64,000 bases of DNA from Pollutimonas subterranea (GCF_002849655.1 NZ_PDNW01000003.1:1-64000), one strand, 5' to 3'; positions 25,835-36,958 are shown, counted from the first letter of the stretch. Program-made: numbers and translations. Notes: generated from the sequence alone by a model not told the origin.

Positions 25835-28540
25835 TTAACGGCTCTGAATCGCTGCCAATGGGCGAATCGCTTCGCCTTTGTTACGGCTATTATCTGCCGC
25901 GTTTGCGCCCTTGAAGCGTAGCAGACGCAATGCATTAAGCGTAACAATGGCCGTTGCTCCAGTGTCGGCCAACACGGCGACCCATAGGCCGGTGAAGCCC
26001 AGCACCGTGGTGACCAGGAACACGCCCTTGAGACCCAGTGCGAATATCACGTTTTGGTGGATGTTCGCCATGGTTGCACGCGAGAGGGCGACCAGGTGGG
26101 CCACATCGGTGACGCGACTTTTCAGCAGCGCTGCGTCGGCTGTTTCGATCGCCACATCGGTGCCACCGCCCATCGCGATGCCGACATCCGCCGTTGCCAG
26201 TGCCGGTGCATCATTGATGCCATCACCCACCATGGCGACTTTGGCGTTCTGCTTCATCTCATTGATCAGGCGCAGCTTGTCCTGAGGCAGGAGTTCGGCT
26301 TCCCATTCCATGCCCAAGTGGCCAGCGATGGCCTGGGCGGTAAGGCGGTTATCGCCCGTGAGCATGACTGAGCGCACGCCCATTGCTTTGAGCTGGGCCA
26401 CGCCTTCTTGCGCGTCTTGCCTGGGCTCGTCGCGCAGCGCCACCAGCCCAAGTGTTTCACGGGTCTGCTCGTCCAGCAGAACGGAAACGGTTTTTCCGTC
26501 ATATTGCAGCGCTTCGATGCGCGCGCGTTGTCCGGGTGTTAGGGTTGCTGCCTGGGCGGCGTAGACAGGCGACCCTATGGCCAGAAGGCGTCCGGTCACG
26601 GTCGCATGCACGGCTTTACCCGCCGTAGCGGAGGCGTGCGAGGCCGCAGGGATGATGATGCTGGCCGCTTCGGCATGGTTGACGATGGCTTTGGCCAGCG
26701 GGTGATTAGAGCCGGACTCCACGCTTGCGGCGAGCGCCAGAACCTCGTCCTCGCCCCCTTGCGTAAAGGCAACGACATCGGTGACGCGTGGCTTGCCTTC
26801 GGTCAGGGTGCCGGTCTTGTCGAACGCAATCGTTTTCACCCGACCGATGATTTCCAGGGCATTACCGCCCTTGATGAGCAATCCACGGCGCGTCCCGACA
26901 GCCAGACCTGAAGCGATAGCCGCCGGTGTTGAGAGCACGAGTGCGCAGGGGCAAGCAATCAGCAACAGCGCCAGGCCGCGATAAAGCCAGGTTCCCCAGT
27001 CTGCCCCCACTGCCAGCGGCGGAACGACCACGATCAGCGCGGCAATGACCATCACGGCCGGCGTGTAGTAGCGGCTGAACTGTTCAATGAAACGGGCGGT
27101 GGGCGCTTTGGAGGCCTGCGCCTGCTCGACCAGCTGAATGATGCGCGAAATCGTGTTGTCGGCGGCGGCTTTGTCGACGCGCACCTGAAGTACCCCATCG
27201 ACGTTAATGGAGCCCGCAAATACGCTGTCGCCCGCAGCCTTCGCGCGAGGAATGGACTCACCGGTGACGGGCGACTCATCAAGGCTGGATGTGCCTTCGA
27301 TAATGACGCCATCGGCCGATACCCGGTCGCCAGGGCGCACGAGCACATGGTCATTCACGCGCAGCGAAGCTGCGGGGACCTCGCGTTGCCCACCCGCTGG
27401 ATCGAGTAAAACCGCCGTTTTCGGAACCAATGAGTCCAAGGCTCTGATACCGGCGCGAGCGCTGCCGGCAGCCACGCTCTCCAGCAGCTCACCGACGGAG
27501 AACAGAAATACGACGGCCGCTGCTTCTTCCGCTTCACCAATGAAGAGGGCGCCAAGCGCGGCCACAGACATCAGTGTCTCGATCGAGAAGGGCGAGCCAG
27601 ACCTGGCCAGCGCAAGCGCTTTGCGCGCAAAGGGAAAAACTCCGACAATCACGGCTGCAGAGAACACCCAGCTTCCATAATCGGGGAAAAACAGCGCCAT
27701 CGCGTAAGCGGCGCCCATCAAGATGCCGAGTCCGACGACCTGTTTGCCTTTCCTGGTTTGCCACCAACGCGGGTGGCGTGCGACGGCTGGATTGTCGGCT
27801 TCAATGCCTGACGCGGTCTTTTGGCTGGTGCTGGCGGAGACGCCAAAGCCAAGACTCTTGATGGTTTTTTCGATGTCACTGATCTGAGTGGCTGAATCGG
27901 GCGCGAGCGTCAGTTCCAGCTTCTCTGTGGCAAAATTTAGTCGAATGTCAGAGATCCCAGGCATGCGTGTTAGAGCCGTTTCTATCTTGCCGACGCAACT
28001 TGCGCAGTCCATGCCTTCTACCTGCCAGGAGATGCTCGGATGCATCTCCTGGGCGACATCAATGTCCGACGCGGTCTTTTGGCTTGTGCTGGCAGATACG
28101 CCAAAGCCAAGGCCCCTGATGGTTTTTTCGATATGGCCGACCTGAGTGACCGAATCGGGCGCCAGCGTCAGTTCCAGTTTCTCTGTGGCGAAGTTCAGCC
28201 GAATATCAGAAACGCTGGGCATGCGTGCCAAAGCCGTTTCAATCTTGCCGATGCAGCTTGCACAGTCCATGCCGTCTACCTGCATGGAGACACTCAGAGG
28301 CATTCTCTGGGCGGGAGCGGGGGCCACGCTGTTGGCGACCGGCGCATCGCTTCCACGCGGCGGGTAACCTGCCTGGTGCAAGGCGGCTTCAAGCTGTGCG
28401 CTTGTCGCTGATGAGGTGACTTGCACGCTGCGCGTGGGTGGATCGGTAATGACTTGCGCGTTTGGGTCAACCGAGTGGATGGCTTTGACGACCTTGCCCG
28501 CGCAACCACCGCATGTCATGTCTTCGATATGAAACTGCAT
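25835..28540 (-). CDS. cadA: Zn/Cd/Pb-exporting P1B-type ATPase with three HMA domains
   Basis: 901 residues from ATG 28540 behind CAGGAGAAATTCTC. Three N-terminal metal-binding HMA domains carry C10xxC13 (MTCGGC), C93xxC96 and C179xxC182 (both GMDCASC). Then come the core motifs TGES, the transport motif CPCALVL, DKTGT and [13 protein letters not shown] with this flanking points to the ZntA/CadA divalent-cation group. HMA 2 and 3 are a recent tandem duplication (period 86 residues). HMA 1 is of a different, MerP/CopZ-like type. Expression is from a MerR-type promoter at 28566-28596 controlled by the divergent CadR/PbrR-like gene. Confidence 0.92.
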   Translation of the reverse strand: MQFHIEDMTCGGCAGKVVKAIHSVDPNAQVITDPPTRSVQVTSSATSAQLEAALHQAGYPPRGSDAPVANSVAPAPAQRMPLSVSMQVDGMDCASCIGKIETALARMPSVSDIRLNFATEKLELTLAPDSVTQVGHIEKTIRGLGFGVSASTSQKTASDIDVAQEMHPSISWQVEGMDCASCVGKIETALTRMPGISDIRLNFATEKLELTLAPDSATQISDIEKTIKSLGFGVSASTSQKTASGIEADNPAVARHPRWWQTRKGKQVVGLGILMGAAYAMALFFPDYGSWVFSAAVIVGVFPFARKALALARSGSPFSIETLMSVAALGALFIGEAEEAAAVVFLFSVGELLESVAAGSARAGIRALDSLVPKTAVLLDPAGGQREVPAASLRVNDHVLVRPGDRVSADGVIIEGTSSLDESPVTGESIPRAKAAGDSVFAGSINVDGVLQVRVDKAAADNTISRIIQLVEQAQASKAPTARFIEQFSRYYTPAVMVIAALIVVVPPLAVGADWGTWLYRGLALLLIACPCALVLSTPAAIASGLAVGTRRGLLIKGGNALEIIGRVKTIAFDKTGTLTEGKPRVTDVVAFTQGGEDEVLALAASVESGSNHPLAKAIVNHAEAASIIIPAASHASATAGKAVHATVTGRLLAIGSPVYAAQAATLTPGQRARIEALQYDGKTVSVLLDEQTRETLGLVALRDEPRQDAQEGVAQLKAMGVRSVMLTGDNRLTAQAIAGHLGMEWEAELLPQDKLRLINEMKQNAKVAMVGDGINDAPALATADVGIAMGGGTDVAIETADAALLKSRVTDVAHLVALSRATMANIHQNVIFALGLKGVFLVTTVLGFTGLWVAVLADTGATAIVTLNALRLLRFKGANAADNSRNKGEAIRPLAAIQSR
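27810..28290 (-). repeat. tandem duplication inside cadA (258-bp period)
   Basis: The stretch beginning GACGCGGTCTTTTGGCT at 27810 recurs from 28068 with scattered changes. It encodes HMA domains 3 and 2 together with their linker (GFGVSASTSQKTAS). The period of 258 bases equals 86 codons, so the frame is kept. Confidence 0.85.
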
Positions 28541-28565
28541 GAGAATTTCTCCTGTGAATGGAGTC

Positions 28566-28596
28566 ATTAGAAACCCTCTTGCGACTTCAGAGTCAA
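28566..28596 (-). promoter_or_regulatory. MerR-type promoter/operator of cadA
   Basis: On the minus strand: -35 TTGACT (28591-28596), a 19-base spacer holding the dyad ACTCTGAAGTCGCAAGAGGGT, and -10 TCTAAT (28566-28571). The overlong 19-base spacer is the hallmark of MerR-family activated promoters. Confidence 0.85.
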
Positions 28597-28691
28597 GCGT
28601 TTTCATTCCACCTGCACCCAATCCAATGACCTTGATTTCTTTGCTGTTCAAGTCTATAGTTACTGTAATGTTTTAGAGGATGGAGACCCTC

Positions 28692-29102
28692 ATGCCAATC
28701 AAGATCGGTGAGCTTGCTAAACGTACAGAATCCACGGTGGAAACCATTCGGTATTACGAAAAGGAGGGGCTGCTGCCGGAGCCTGCTCGTAGCGACGGCA
28801 ATTATCGTTTGTATGGCGAGGCGCACATTGAACGCCTACGATTTATCCGGCATTGCCGCACGCTCGATATGGCGTTGGACGAAGTGCGAACCTTGCTTCA
28901 GTACCGGGATACGCCCAATGAAGAGTGCGGCGATGTGAATGCTTTATTGGACGAGCATATCCATACAGTAGAAACACGCGTCGAAGAATTAATGCAATTA
29001 AAGCAGCATCTACTGGCTTTGCGCCAAAAATGCGCGAGCACGGCACCAATTGCGTCATGCGGGATCTTGCTCGCCCTTACTGATAGTTCTTGCCATAGTT
29101 AG
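28692..29102 (+). CDS. CadR/PbrR-type MerR regulator
   Basis: 136 residues from ATG 28692 behind GGAG. Winged HTH at the N-terminus (IKIGELAKRTESTVETIRYYEKEGLL), then a dimerisation helix. Cysteines at 79, 114 and 123 match the metal-binding set of the PbrR/CadR group. There is also a C-terminal Cys134. It would activate the divergent cadA promoter on binding Cd, Pb or Zn. Which metal it prefers cannot be read from the sequence. Confidence 0.88.
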   Translation: MPIKIGELAKRTESTVETIRYYEKEGLLPEPARSDGNYRLYGEAHIERLRFIRHCRTLDMALDEVRTLLQYRDTPNEECGDVNALLDEHIHTVETRVEELMQLKQHLLALRQKCASTAPIASCGILLALTDSSCHS

Positions 29103-29158
29103 AAGCATCGATTTTACGGCGTAGAGGCTGTTTGATCCCACGGCAGCGATGCGGGGAT

Positions 29159-29200
29159 ATATGATGCCCTGAAACGACTACAGTCGTTTGAAGGCATATC
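29159..29200. terminator. hairpin between convergent merR-type and methyltransferase genes
   Basis: AAACGACT (29172-29179) and AGTCGTTT (29182-29189) form a near-perfect stem, extended by GATGCC/GGCATAT further out. T-rich sequence follows on the plus side (29205-29216). Position between converging genes supports a bidirectional terminator. Confidence 0.55.
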
Positions 29201-29789
29201 ACTTTGCTTTTCTTTTTCCGATAAATTGTACGACGCTGGCCAAACCTGTATGGAAACTGCCTTCAATGACTTCTCGCTCTACCTCGCGGGACAGGAGCAC
29301 TTCGAAATCCGGAAATTCCTGTTCGATATCCGACTGAGCCAACAGCATGTCGGCATCTTTGGGGCCACCTGTGTTCCGATTGATCTGTGCTTGGCTGTAA
29401 CCCTCCAGCATTATCACCCCGCCGGGCTTTATTGACTGCGCGACCAGCCAATGCAATCTTTTGCGTACTTGGCTGGGCAAATGAGCAGAGATTGAAACGA
29501 CAGCACCGAAGGAATCAGCCGGCGGTGTATAAGTCGCGAGGTCAACCGTTGCCGTTTGAATTGATACTCCCTTCAACGCTGCAAGTTTCTGTGCCTTCGC
29601 TAGTCCCACAGTCGAGCTATCGACACCCAATACCTGAAGGCCCAACGACGCCAAAAAAACAGCGTTTCGCCCCTCGCCTTCCGCAAGGCTTAGCACCGGA
29701 CCAGAAAGCATGCTTGCATGTTCCATCAGAAAATCATTCGGTTCTGTTCCATACGCAAACACATCACTGGCATAGCGTTCGTCCCACAT
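29199..29789 (-). CDS. class I SAM-dependent methyltransferase, TehB-like
   Basis: 196 residues starting MWDERYASDVFAYGTEPNDF. The SAM-binding motif I is LSLAEGEGRNAVFLASLG, followed by an acidic residue ending strand 2 (LGVDSS) and a motif near VVSISAHLPSQVRKR. Small methyltransferases of this kind frequently accompany metal and metalloid resistance genes. The substrate is unknown. ATG 29789 is preceded by GAGGAAATACT. Confidence 0.82.
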   Translation of the reverse strand: MWDERYASDVFAYGTEPNDFLMEHASMLSGPVLSLAEGEGRNAVFLASLGLQVLGVDSSTVGLAKAQKLAALKGVSIQTATVDLATYTPPADSFGAVVSISAHLPSQVRKRLHWLVAQSIKPGGVIMLEGYSQAQINRNTGGPKDADMLLAQSDIEQEFPDFEVLLSREVEREVIEGSFHTGLASVVQFIGKRKAK

Positions 29790-29885
29790 AGTATTTCCTC
29801 AATGATTGAAAGCAATCTTTTTTATTGTACGTAATGGATTCATTTGGCTTGATCGAGCATCAGTAGTGACGCAGAGAATGTTTAT

Positions 29886-30431
29886 TCAATCCCCTGACCG
29901 CATGTGGGCGGTAACGGGGCTTTGATTCCACGGCATTTTCATGAGCACACGGGCCAGGCCGCAAAAGCCAGAGACTCCCGCAAACACCAGTCCCGCACCG
30001 ACAAAACCAGAGAGCAAGAAGAACCATGGCGAGACCATGGCTCCCAACGCTGTTCCGAGCACAATCATTGAGCCTGCGGCGATCTGGACTTGCCGCTGCA
30101 ACTCCAGCGGCTGCGAGGCATCGACTACGACGGGAAGCCCGGCTTTCTTCCACGCATCTAGGCCGCCTTCAAGCACATAGGCCTCGCCGGTGACGCAGGC
30201 GCTTAGTATTTGCGCGCTCATTTGTGTTCGGTTGCCAGAGCGGCAGTGAAAGACGACGGCCTTCGCGTTCTGGAGGGCGGCCGCGCCTTCGGTCAACTGC
30301 TCCATCGGAATATGGCGGGCCTGTGCAATATGTTCACGGGCATACTCATCCGCAGAGCGGATGTCTACGAGCAGGGCGCCCTGATCCAGATGTTGACGGA
30401 TGGCTTGGGGAGACAGTGGCTTCAGAGACAT
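29886..30431 (-). CDS. rhodanese-domain protein with membrane tail
   Basis: 181 residues from ATG 30431. An N-terminal rhodanese domain has the active-site loop FHCRSGNRTQM (Cys63), which takes sulfane sulfur as persulfide. A C-terminal DUF2892-like pair of membrane helices (about 118-165) gives the same layout as YgaP. It stands downstream of the BigR-like gene on the same strand and near a persulfide dioxygenase, so sulfide/persulfide handling is the likely job. The start overlaps the end region of the bigR-like gene slightly upstream. Confidence 0.88.
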   Translation of the reverse strand: MSLKPLSPQAIRQHLDQGALLVDIRSADEYAREHIAQARHIPMEQLTEGAAALQNAKAVVFHCRSGNRTQMSAQILSACVTGEAYVLEGGLDAWKKAGLPVVVDASQPLELQRQVQIAAGSMIVLGTALGAMVSPWFFLLSGFVGAGLVFAGVSGFCGLARVLMKMPWNQSPVTAHMRSGD

Positions 30432-30453
30432 ACAGTGTGATTCCTGGTAATGG

Positions 30454-30765
30454 TTATGGGCAGAAGATTTCTTTGAGCGTGGTAACAATCTTGGCGACGG
30501 CTGGGTTATTGATGCGGTAGTGCAGGGTTTGTGCTTCGCGCCTGAATGCTACTAAGCCTTCCTCGCGCATTTTGGCCAGGTGCTGGGACAGCGCGGACTG
30601 GCTCAAGGCAACGTATTCATTTAGGGCGCCTACAGTCATTTCGCCATGCTCAATCAGCAGGCACAGCACCAGTAATCGGTGCTCGTTGCCAATGGCGCGG
30701 AGTAAGGCGGAAGCCTTCGAGGCACCTTCCTGCAGAAATAGATTATCTTGATTTTTTGTTGGCAT
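30454..30765 (-). CDS. bigR: BigR/SqrR-type ArsR-family persulfide sensor
   Basis: 103 residues. Winged HTH with VALSQSALSQHLAKMREEGLV and RREAQTLHYRI, typical of the BigR/SqrR branch. The two sensor cysteines are present: Cys35 in LLVLCLLIEHGE and Cys102 in the C-terminal EIFCP. In this branch they form a tetrasulfide or disulfide when sulfide stress occurs and the repressor leaves DNA. The inverted repeat at 30777-30811 lies between it and the divergent dioxygenase gene. Confidence 0.88.
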   Translation of the reverse strand: MPTKNQDNLFLQEGASKASALLRAIGNEHRLLVLCLLIEHGEMTVGALNEYVALSQSALSQHLAKMREEGLVAFRREAQTLHYRINNPAVAKIVTTLKEIFCP

Positions 30766-30776
30766 GATGCGTTATT

Positions 30777-30811
30777 ATATTAGAATTAGGTAAATTAGTA
30801 TATTCTAATAT
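30777..30811. promoter_or_regulatory. BigR operator, inverted repeat
   Basis: ATATTAGAAT (30777-30786) and its exact complement ATTCTAATAT (30802-30811), 15 bases apart, in an AT-rich divergent promoter region. A second, shorter dyad ATTAG...CTAAT (30794-30809) overlaps it. It closely resembles AT-rich BigR boxes I know from other bacteria. Confidence 0.8.
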
Positions 30812-30834
30812 TTGTTGAGTAATCACCTAGAAGA

Positions 30835-31716
30835 ATGGATCACACTATGCAATCAGCCGCTCAGATTCAAGCGTTCTTTGACAAGTCCACCAATACGGTG
30901 ACCTATTTGGTGTCCGATCAACGAACGGGGCTTGCCGCTGTAATTGATCCCGTACTGGATTACAACCACTCCAGTGGCCAGGCATCGACTGCGTCAGCAG
31001 ATCGTGTTTTACAGGCTGCGAGCCAAGCGGGCTTGCGCATTATCTGGGTGCTTGAGACCCATGCGCATGCAGACCATCTGAGTGCGGCGCCGTATATTAA
31101 GCAACGCACTGGTGCGCAAGTTGCCATTGGCGAGCATATCCGTGAAGTGCAAACGATTTTTCGACCTATATTCAACCTTGACGATGTGTCGGGGGACGGC
31201 AGTGAGTTCGATCGATTGTTGAGTGACGGAGACACTTTTATGATCGGCGAGTTGTCGGTAGAGGTATTGCACACGCCTGGTCATACTCCTGCTTGTGTGT
31301 CCTACCGTGTTGGAGATGCCGTGTTTGTTGGCGACACGCTTTTCATGCCCGACTACGGTACCGCTCGCGCTGATTTTCCAGGTGGCAGCGCACAGATTCT
31401 GTACCGCTCGATCAGGCGGATATTAGCGCTGCCAAAGGACACGCGAGTGTTCGTGTGCCATGACTACAAAGCCCCCGGACGTGATGCCTACGCTTGGGAA
31501 AGTACGGTGGCTGAGGCGCGTGCGCGTAATGTCCACATTCATGATGGCGTGTCTGAAACGGATTTCGTTACCATGCGTCAGCGGCGCGATAAGACGCTGG
31601 CTGCGCCCGCTTTGTTGCTACCGTCGGTCCAGGTCAATATCCGCGCAGGCCAACTACCCAAAGCAGAGTCCAATGGCGTTACTTACTTGAAAATCCCAGT
31701 TCGTCTGACCGAATAG
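30835..31716 (+). CDS. Blh/ETHE1-like persulfide dioxygenase (MBL fold)
   Basis: 293 residues. Metallo-beta-lactamase motif THAHADH (75-81), then HTPGHTPACVSY, VGDTLFMPDYGTARADFPGG and VCHDYKAPGR, all features of the sulfur dioxygenase branch. It oxidises glutathione persulfide to sulfite. ATG 30835 has no strong ribosome site; ATG 30847 is an alternative. It is divergent from bigR and shares its operator, so it should be derepressed by sulfide. Confidence 0.88.
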   Translation: MDHTMQSAAQIQAFFDKSTNTVTYLVSDQRTGLAAVIDPVLDYNHSSGQASTASADRVLQAASQAGLRIIWVLETHAHADHLSAAPYIKQRTGAQVAIGEHIREVQTIFRPIFNLDDVSGDGSEFDRLLSDGDTFMIGELSVEVLHTPGHTPACVSYRVGDAVFVGDTLFMPDYGTARADFPGGSAQILYRSIRRILALPKDTRVFVCHDYKAPGRDAYAWESTVAEARARNVHIHDGVSETDFVTMRQRRDKTLAAPALLLPSVQVNIRAGQLPKAESNGVTYLKIPVRLTE

Positions 31717-31862
31717 GTTCCGACGACTAAGGAGCGACTTTAGCGAGCATCAGGGTTTGTATGAGCAATACCAATGTATCTGGAGCCCAATAGCGCACGC
31801 TGGAATAGTTCGTCCGCCATGTCACGCTTCTACGACGTACCTGCGGTCCTCTGCAGTCATAG

Positions 31863-32309
31863 TTAGTGCCGTAGATTCTTTAAGCTCCCTGGTGATGGAT
31901 TGGAGAGCTGCTGCCTATCGGCTGTGTTCTCGAGATCGGCCAAAATCGGACAATCGGGACGGTCATCGCCGGTGCAGCACTCTATCAGGGTCTGAAGCGT
32001 GCTAGCAATTTGTTCTAGGCTATCGATCTTCTCGCGCAGTGCTGTCATGTGAGCCGTCGCGATCCGTTTTACCTCAACGCTCTGGCGCGATCTGTCGCGC
32101 CAGAGGCCCAAAAGCTCATTGATCTGTGCCATCGGAAAGCCCAGATCGCGCCCCCGGCGGATAAACCGCAGCATATGCACGTCAGACGCAGAATAATGGC
32201 GATAACCCGACTCCCTGCGATTCGCCGGGGGGATCAGTCCGATCTGTTCATAGTAGCGGATCATCTTCGCCGAGATCCCCGAGGCTTTCGCCGCTTGCCC
32301 GATATTCAT
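31863..32309 (-). CDS. cueR: copper-responsive MerR regulator CueR
   Basis: 148 residues from ATG 32309 behind AAAGGAGG. The copper-binding loop is CCTGDDRPDCPIL, with Cys112 and Cys120 at exactly the E. coli CueR positions. N-terminal winged HTH GQAAKASGISAKMIRYYEQIGLI. It activates the CueR-type promoters at 34882-34912 (copA) and 35311-35341 (copZ). Encoded directly behind copA on the same strand. Confidence 0.92.
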   Translation of the reverse strand: MNIGQAAKASGISAKMIRYYEQIGLIPPANRRESGYRHYSASDVHMLRFIRRGRDLGFPMAQINELLGLWRDRSRQSVEVKRIATAHMTALREKIDSLEQIASTLQTLIECCTGDDRPDCPILADLENTADRQQLSNPSPGSLKNLRH

Positions 32310-32366
32310 TTCAATGCCTCCTTTCCATTTACGCCGACTTCGCCAGATGAAAGGACTCGGTTGCTT

Positions 32367-34841
<2,475 letters not shown>

Positions 34842-34881
34842 ATCGCACCTCCTTGTCGTTCAATTCAACTAGATTAGGATG

Positions 34882-34912
34882 AGAATAAGGCTTCCCATCG
34901 TTGGAAGGTCAA
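34882..34912 (-). promoter_or_regulatory. CueR-type promoter of copA
   Basis: Minus strand: -35 TTGACC (34907-34912), a 19-base spacer with the CueR dyad CCTTCC...GGGAAG, -10 TATTCT (34882-34887). Nearly identical to the copZ promoter. Confidence 0.88.
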
Positions 34913-35000
34913 GCGAAAAAAATCAGCAGCATGGAAGTCGAGACAGGCGTCGACGGCTACCACAGACATCGAGACGTGGTGTTCTCCAAAATATACGAAA

Positions 35001-35030
35001 TGGGGTGATGTCCTTGCGGTCATCACCCCA
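35001..35030 (-). terminator. terminator hairpin behind copZ
   Basis: TGGGGTGATG (35001-35010) and CATCACCCCA (35021-35030), a perfect 10-bp stem. On the minus strand it is followed by TTTCG. It separates copZ from the copA promoter. Confidence 0.75.
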
Positions 35031-35089
35031 TTCGTTCACTGCCTCATTCGCGCCGCTCCTTGATAGAACGATCGGTGGCAACGTACCAC

Positions 35090-35281
35090 TTACACCCGCG
35101 GTGGGTAACCTGCTTCTCGTAAGGCCGCTTCAAGTTGTTCTTGGGTAGCAGACGATGTGATCTGCACGCGACGGCTGGGCGGATCGGTCACGATTTCGGC
35201 GTTGGCATCCACCGATTGGATCGCCTTGGTCACGCTGCGCGCGCATCCGCCGCACGTCATGTTGTCGATATGAAGTTGCAT
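35090..35281 (-). CDS. copZ: CopZ-like copper chaperone, single HMA domain
   Basis: 63 residues, one HMA domain with MTCGGCARSV (metal-binding Cys10 and Cys13). It carries Cu(I) to CopA. Good ribosome site AAAGGAGACTCTC. It has its own CueR promoter and terminator. It is clearly related to the first HMA domain of the cadA product (MTCGGC, then DPP.R.VQ.TSSAT..QLEAAL and AGYPPR in both). Confidence 0.9.
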   Translation of the reverse strand: MQLHIDNMTCGGCARSVTKAIQSVDANAEIVTDPPSRRVQITSSATQEQLEAALREAGYPPRV

Positions 35282-35310
35282 GAGAGTCTCCTTTGAATGA
35301 TCTCAATAAC

Positions 35311-35341
35311 AGCATAAAGCTTGCTACCGTTGGAAGGTCAA
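35311..35341 (-). promoter_or_regulatory. CueR-type promoter of copZ
   Basis: Minus strand: -35 TTGACC (35336-35341), 19-base spacer TTCCAACGGTAGCAAGCTT, -10 TATGCT (35311-35316). Confidence 0.88.
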
Positions 35342-35346
35342 GCGGC

Positions 35347-35576
35347 TTAGAATTCGACGGTAGCGCCGTCCTCAGGGATTTCGACGCGATCCTGTATGCT
35401 CTTTTCCTTCACGTATTCCCTCAGTTCTTTACGGCTTTGGAACATATGATTGATCGCATCCATGTGCGTGGCGACGATTGTCGCGTCAGGAGCTGCTTGA
35501 GAAGCGCGTAGCACGTCTTCCTTACCCATGATTATGGAGTGGTCTGGATAGTCGCAACTGGGAACGTCGCCATCAA
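35347..35576 (-). pseudogene. 3' remnant of an MBL-fold hydrolase gene
   Basis: The minus-strand frame IIMGKEDVLRASQAAPDA, then IVATHMDAINH, LSRKELR-like sequence and a final PEDGATVEF is the C-terminal end of bacterial MBL-fold metallo-hydrolases of about 250 residues. Going upstream the frame hits a TAA at about 35574-35576, so the MBL core is missing. It is a leftover at the edge between the copper module and the next block. Confidence 0.65.
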
Positions 35577-35869
35577 ATTATCGACGCAACTTCTGCAAAA
35601 CGTTGGGGCCGACAGGGCAACTGTAAGCTTTGCGCGCCGAGGCCGCTTAACGTCACTGGAGCTGTCCAGGCAATCAAGGTCAATGACGGTCACCAAGCCG
35701 CTGGCATACCGACATGCGCGCCCTCTGAGCGCGAGTTGGCCCAAATTAATCTAACATTGTCATTCAGGTCAATTGTGGGAAACGTGAGTGTCACGCAAAC
35801 TCTCAGGTACTTACCGGACAACTCGCGTTTGCACAGTCCGGACGACTGAACCTTCAAGAGAGAAACAAC
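35577..35869 (+). other. interval before the flavin monooxygenase gene
   Basis: No convincing gene. Overlapping short frames on both strands lack start signals. The stretch AAACTCTCAGGTAC near 35803 recalls the 3' part of a glycine riboswitch, but the 5' half is missing. It ends in AAGAGAGAAACAAC before the GTG start. Confidence 0.3.
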
Positions 35870-36958
35870 GTGAATGATTCGATTAAGGGCGTGCGCCAGG
35901 GCGCGGCGCCATTTCCCCTATCCATCCTGGACTTCGCCATGGCGGGCAAAGGTCTGACAGCCCGGGAAGCTCTGGCCGCCAGCATCGAGCTGGCACGCCT
36001 GGTGGACCGGCGTGGCTTCACCCGCTACTGGGTCGCTGAACATCATTCCAGTCCAGGCGTCACCACCTCGTCGCCTGCGATGCTGCTAGCACGCCTGGTT
36101 GGCGAGACGAAACGGATACGCCTGGGGGCGGGCGGCATGATGCTGCCCAATTTCCCGCCGCTGGTCGTCGCCGAGCAGTTCGGGTTGCTGGCGTCCATGG
36201 CGCCGGGGCGCATCGACTTGGGCGTAGGCCGAGCACCAGGCACGGATATGAACACGGCGGCCGCATTGCGGCGCGGCCAGGTCGGTGCCGAGGACTTCCC
36301 GGCGCAGCTTATGGAGCTGCTGGCCTTCCTGGACGACGACTTTCCAGACGACCACCCGTTCAAGGCCGATGTGTATGCCGTGCCCGGGCCCAGGCAGGAC
36401 CAGGAGAATGGTGTGCCGCGCTCGTTCGCACGTCCGCCGGTCTGGCTGCTCGGGTCGTCGGACTACTCGGCGCGCCTGGCTGCAAGGCTGGGCTTTCCGT
36501 TCGCCTTCGCGGCGCACCTGGCGGACCAGAACGTAATGATGGCGCTTGATATTTATCGCCGCTCCTTTCAACCCTCAGCCGTGCTTGACCAGCCGTATGT
36601 AATCGCCAGCTTTGGCGTCATGGCTGCGGACGATGAGCATGAAGCGCGACGGCAGGCTTGGGCCTACTCCCACGCCATGATGCGCATGAGCACACGTCGC
36701 CCGTTCGTTGTTCCTACGGCGCAAGAAGCCGAAATCTACGACTACTCGCCCACCGAACACCGGATCACCGATATGTGGAACGCCAAGATCATGAGCGGCA
36801 CCGGTGCGCAGGTTATTGAGCAGCTCAATGCCTGGCAACAGCGCGTCAACGCCGATGAGCTGATGATCCTGAACCTTGGGCATTCCCCGCAAGCCATTTA
36901 CCGTTCGACCGAACTGATAGCCGACGCATATGGCATGCCGCAGAACATCGTGGAGTAA
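35870..36958 (+). CDS. LLM-class flavin-dependent oxidoreductase (luciferase-like)
   Basis: 362 residues from a GTG at 35870. Bacterial-luciferase-like fold of the MsnO8/YhbW type: PLSILDFA at the N-terminus, RYWVAEHH (about 52-59), RIRLGAGGMMLPNFPPLVVAEQF and GRIDLGVGRAPG. Such enzymes use FMNH2 and O2 on small organic substrates. The substrate is unknown. An MFS transporter gene follows 222 bases later. Confidence 0.88.
   Translation: MNDSIKGVRQGAAPFPLSILDFAMAGKGLTAREALAASIELARLVDRRGFTRYWVAEHHSSPGVTTSSPAMLLARLVGETKRIRLGAGGMMLPNFPPLVVAEQFGLLASMAPGRIDLGVGRAPGTDMNTAAALRRGQVGAEDFPAQLMELLAFLDDDFPDDHPFKADVYAVPGPRQDQENGVPRSFARPPVWLLGSSDYSARLAARLGFPFAFAAHLADQNVMMALDIYRRSFQPSAVLDQPYVIASFGVMAADDEHEARRQAWAYSHAMMRMSTRRPFVVPTAQEAEIYDYSPTEHRITDMWNAKIMSGTGAQVIEQLNAWQQRVNADELMILNLGHSPQAIYRSTELIADAYGMPQNIVE

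Noticed and set aside
35795-35850. Glycine-riboswitch-like AAACTCTCAGGTAC
   Set aside because: Only the 3' part resembles the riboswitch; the pairing 5' half with GGGAGAG is absent and the downstream gene is not a glycine gene.
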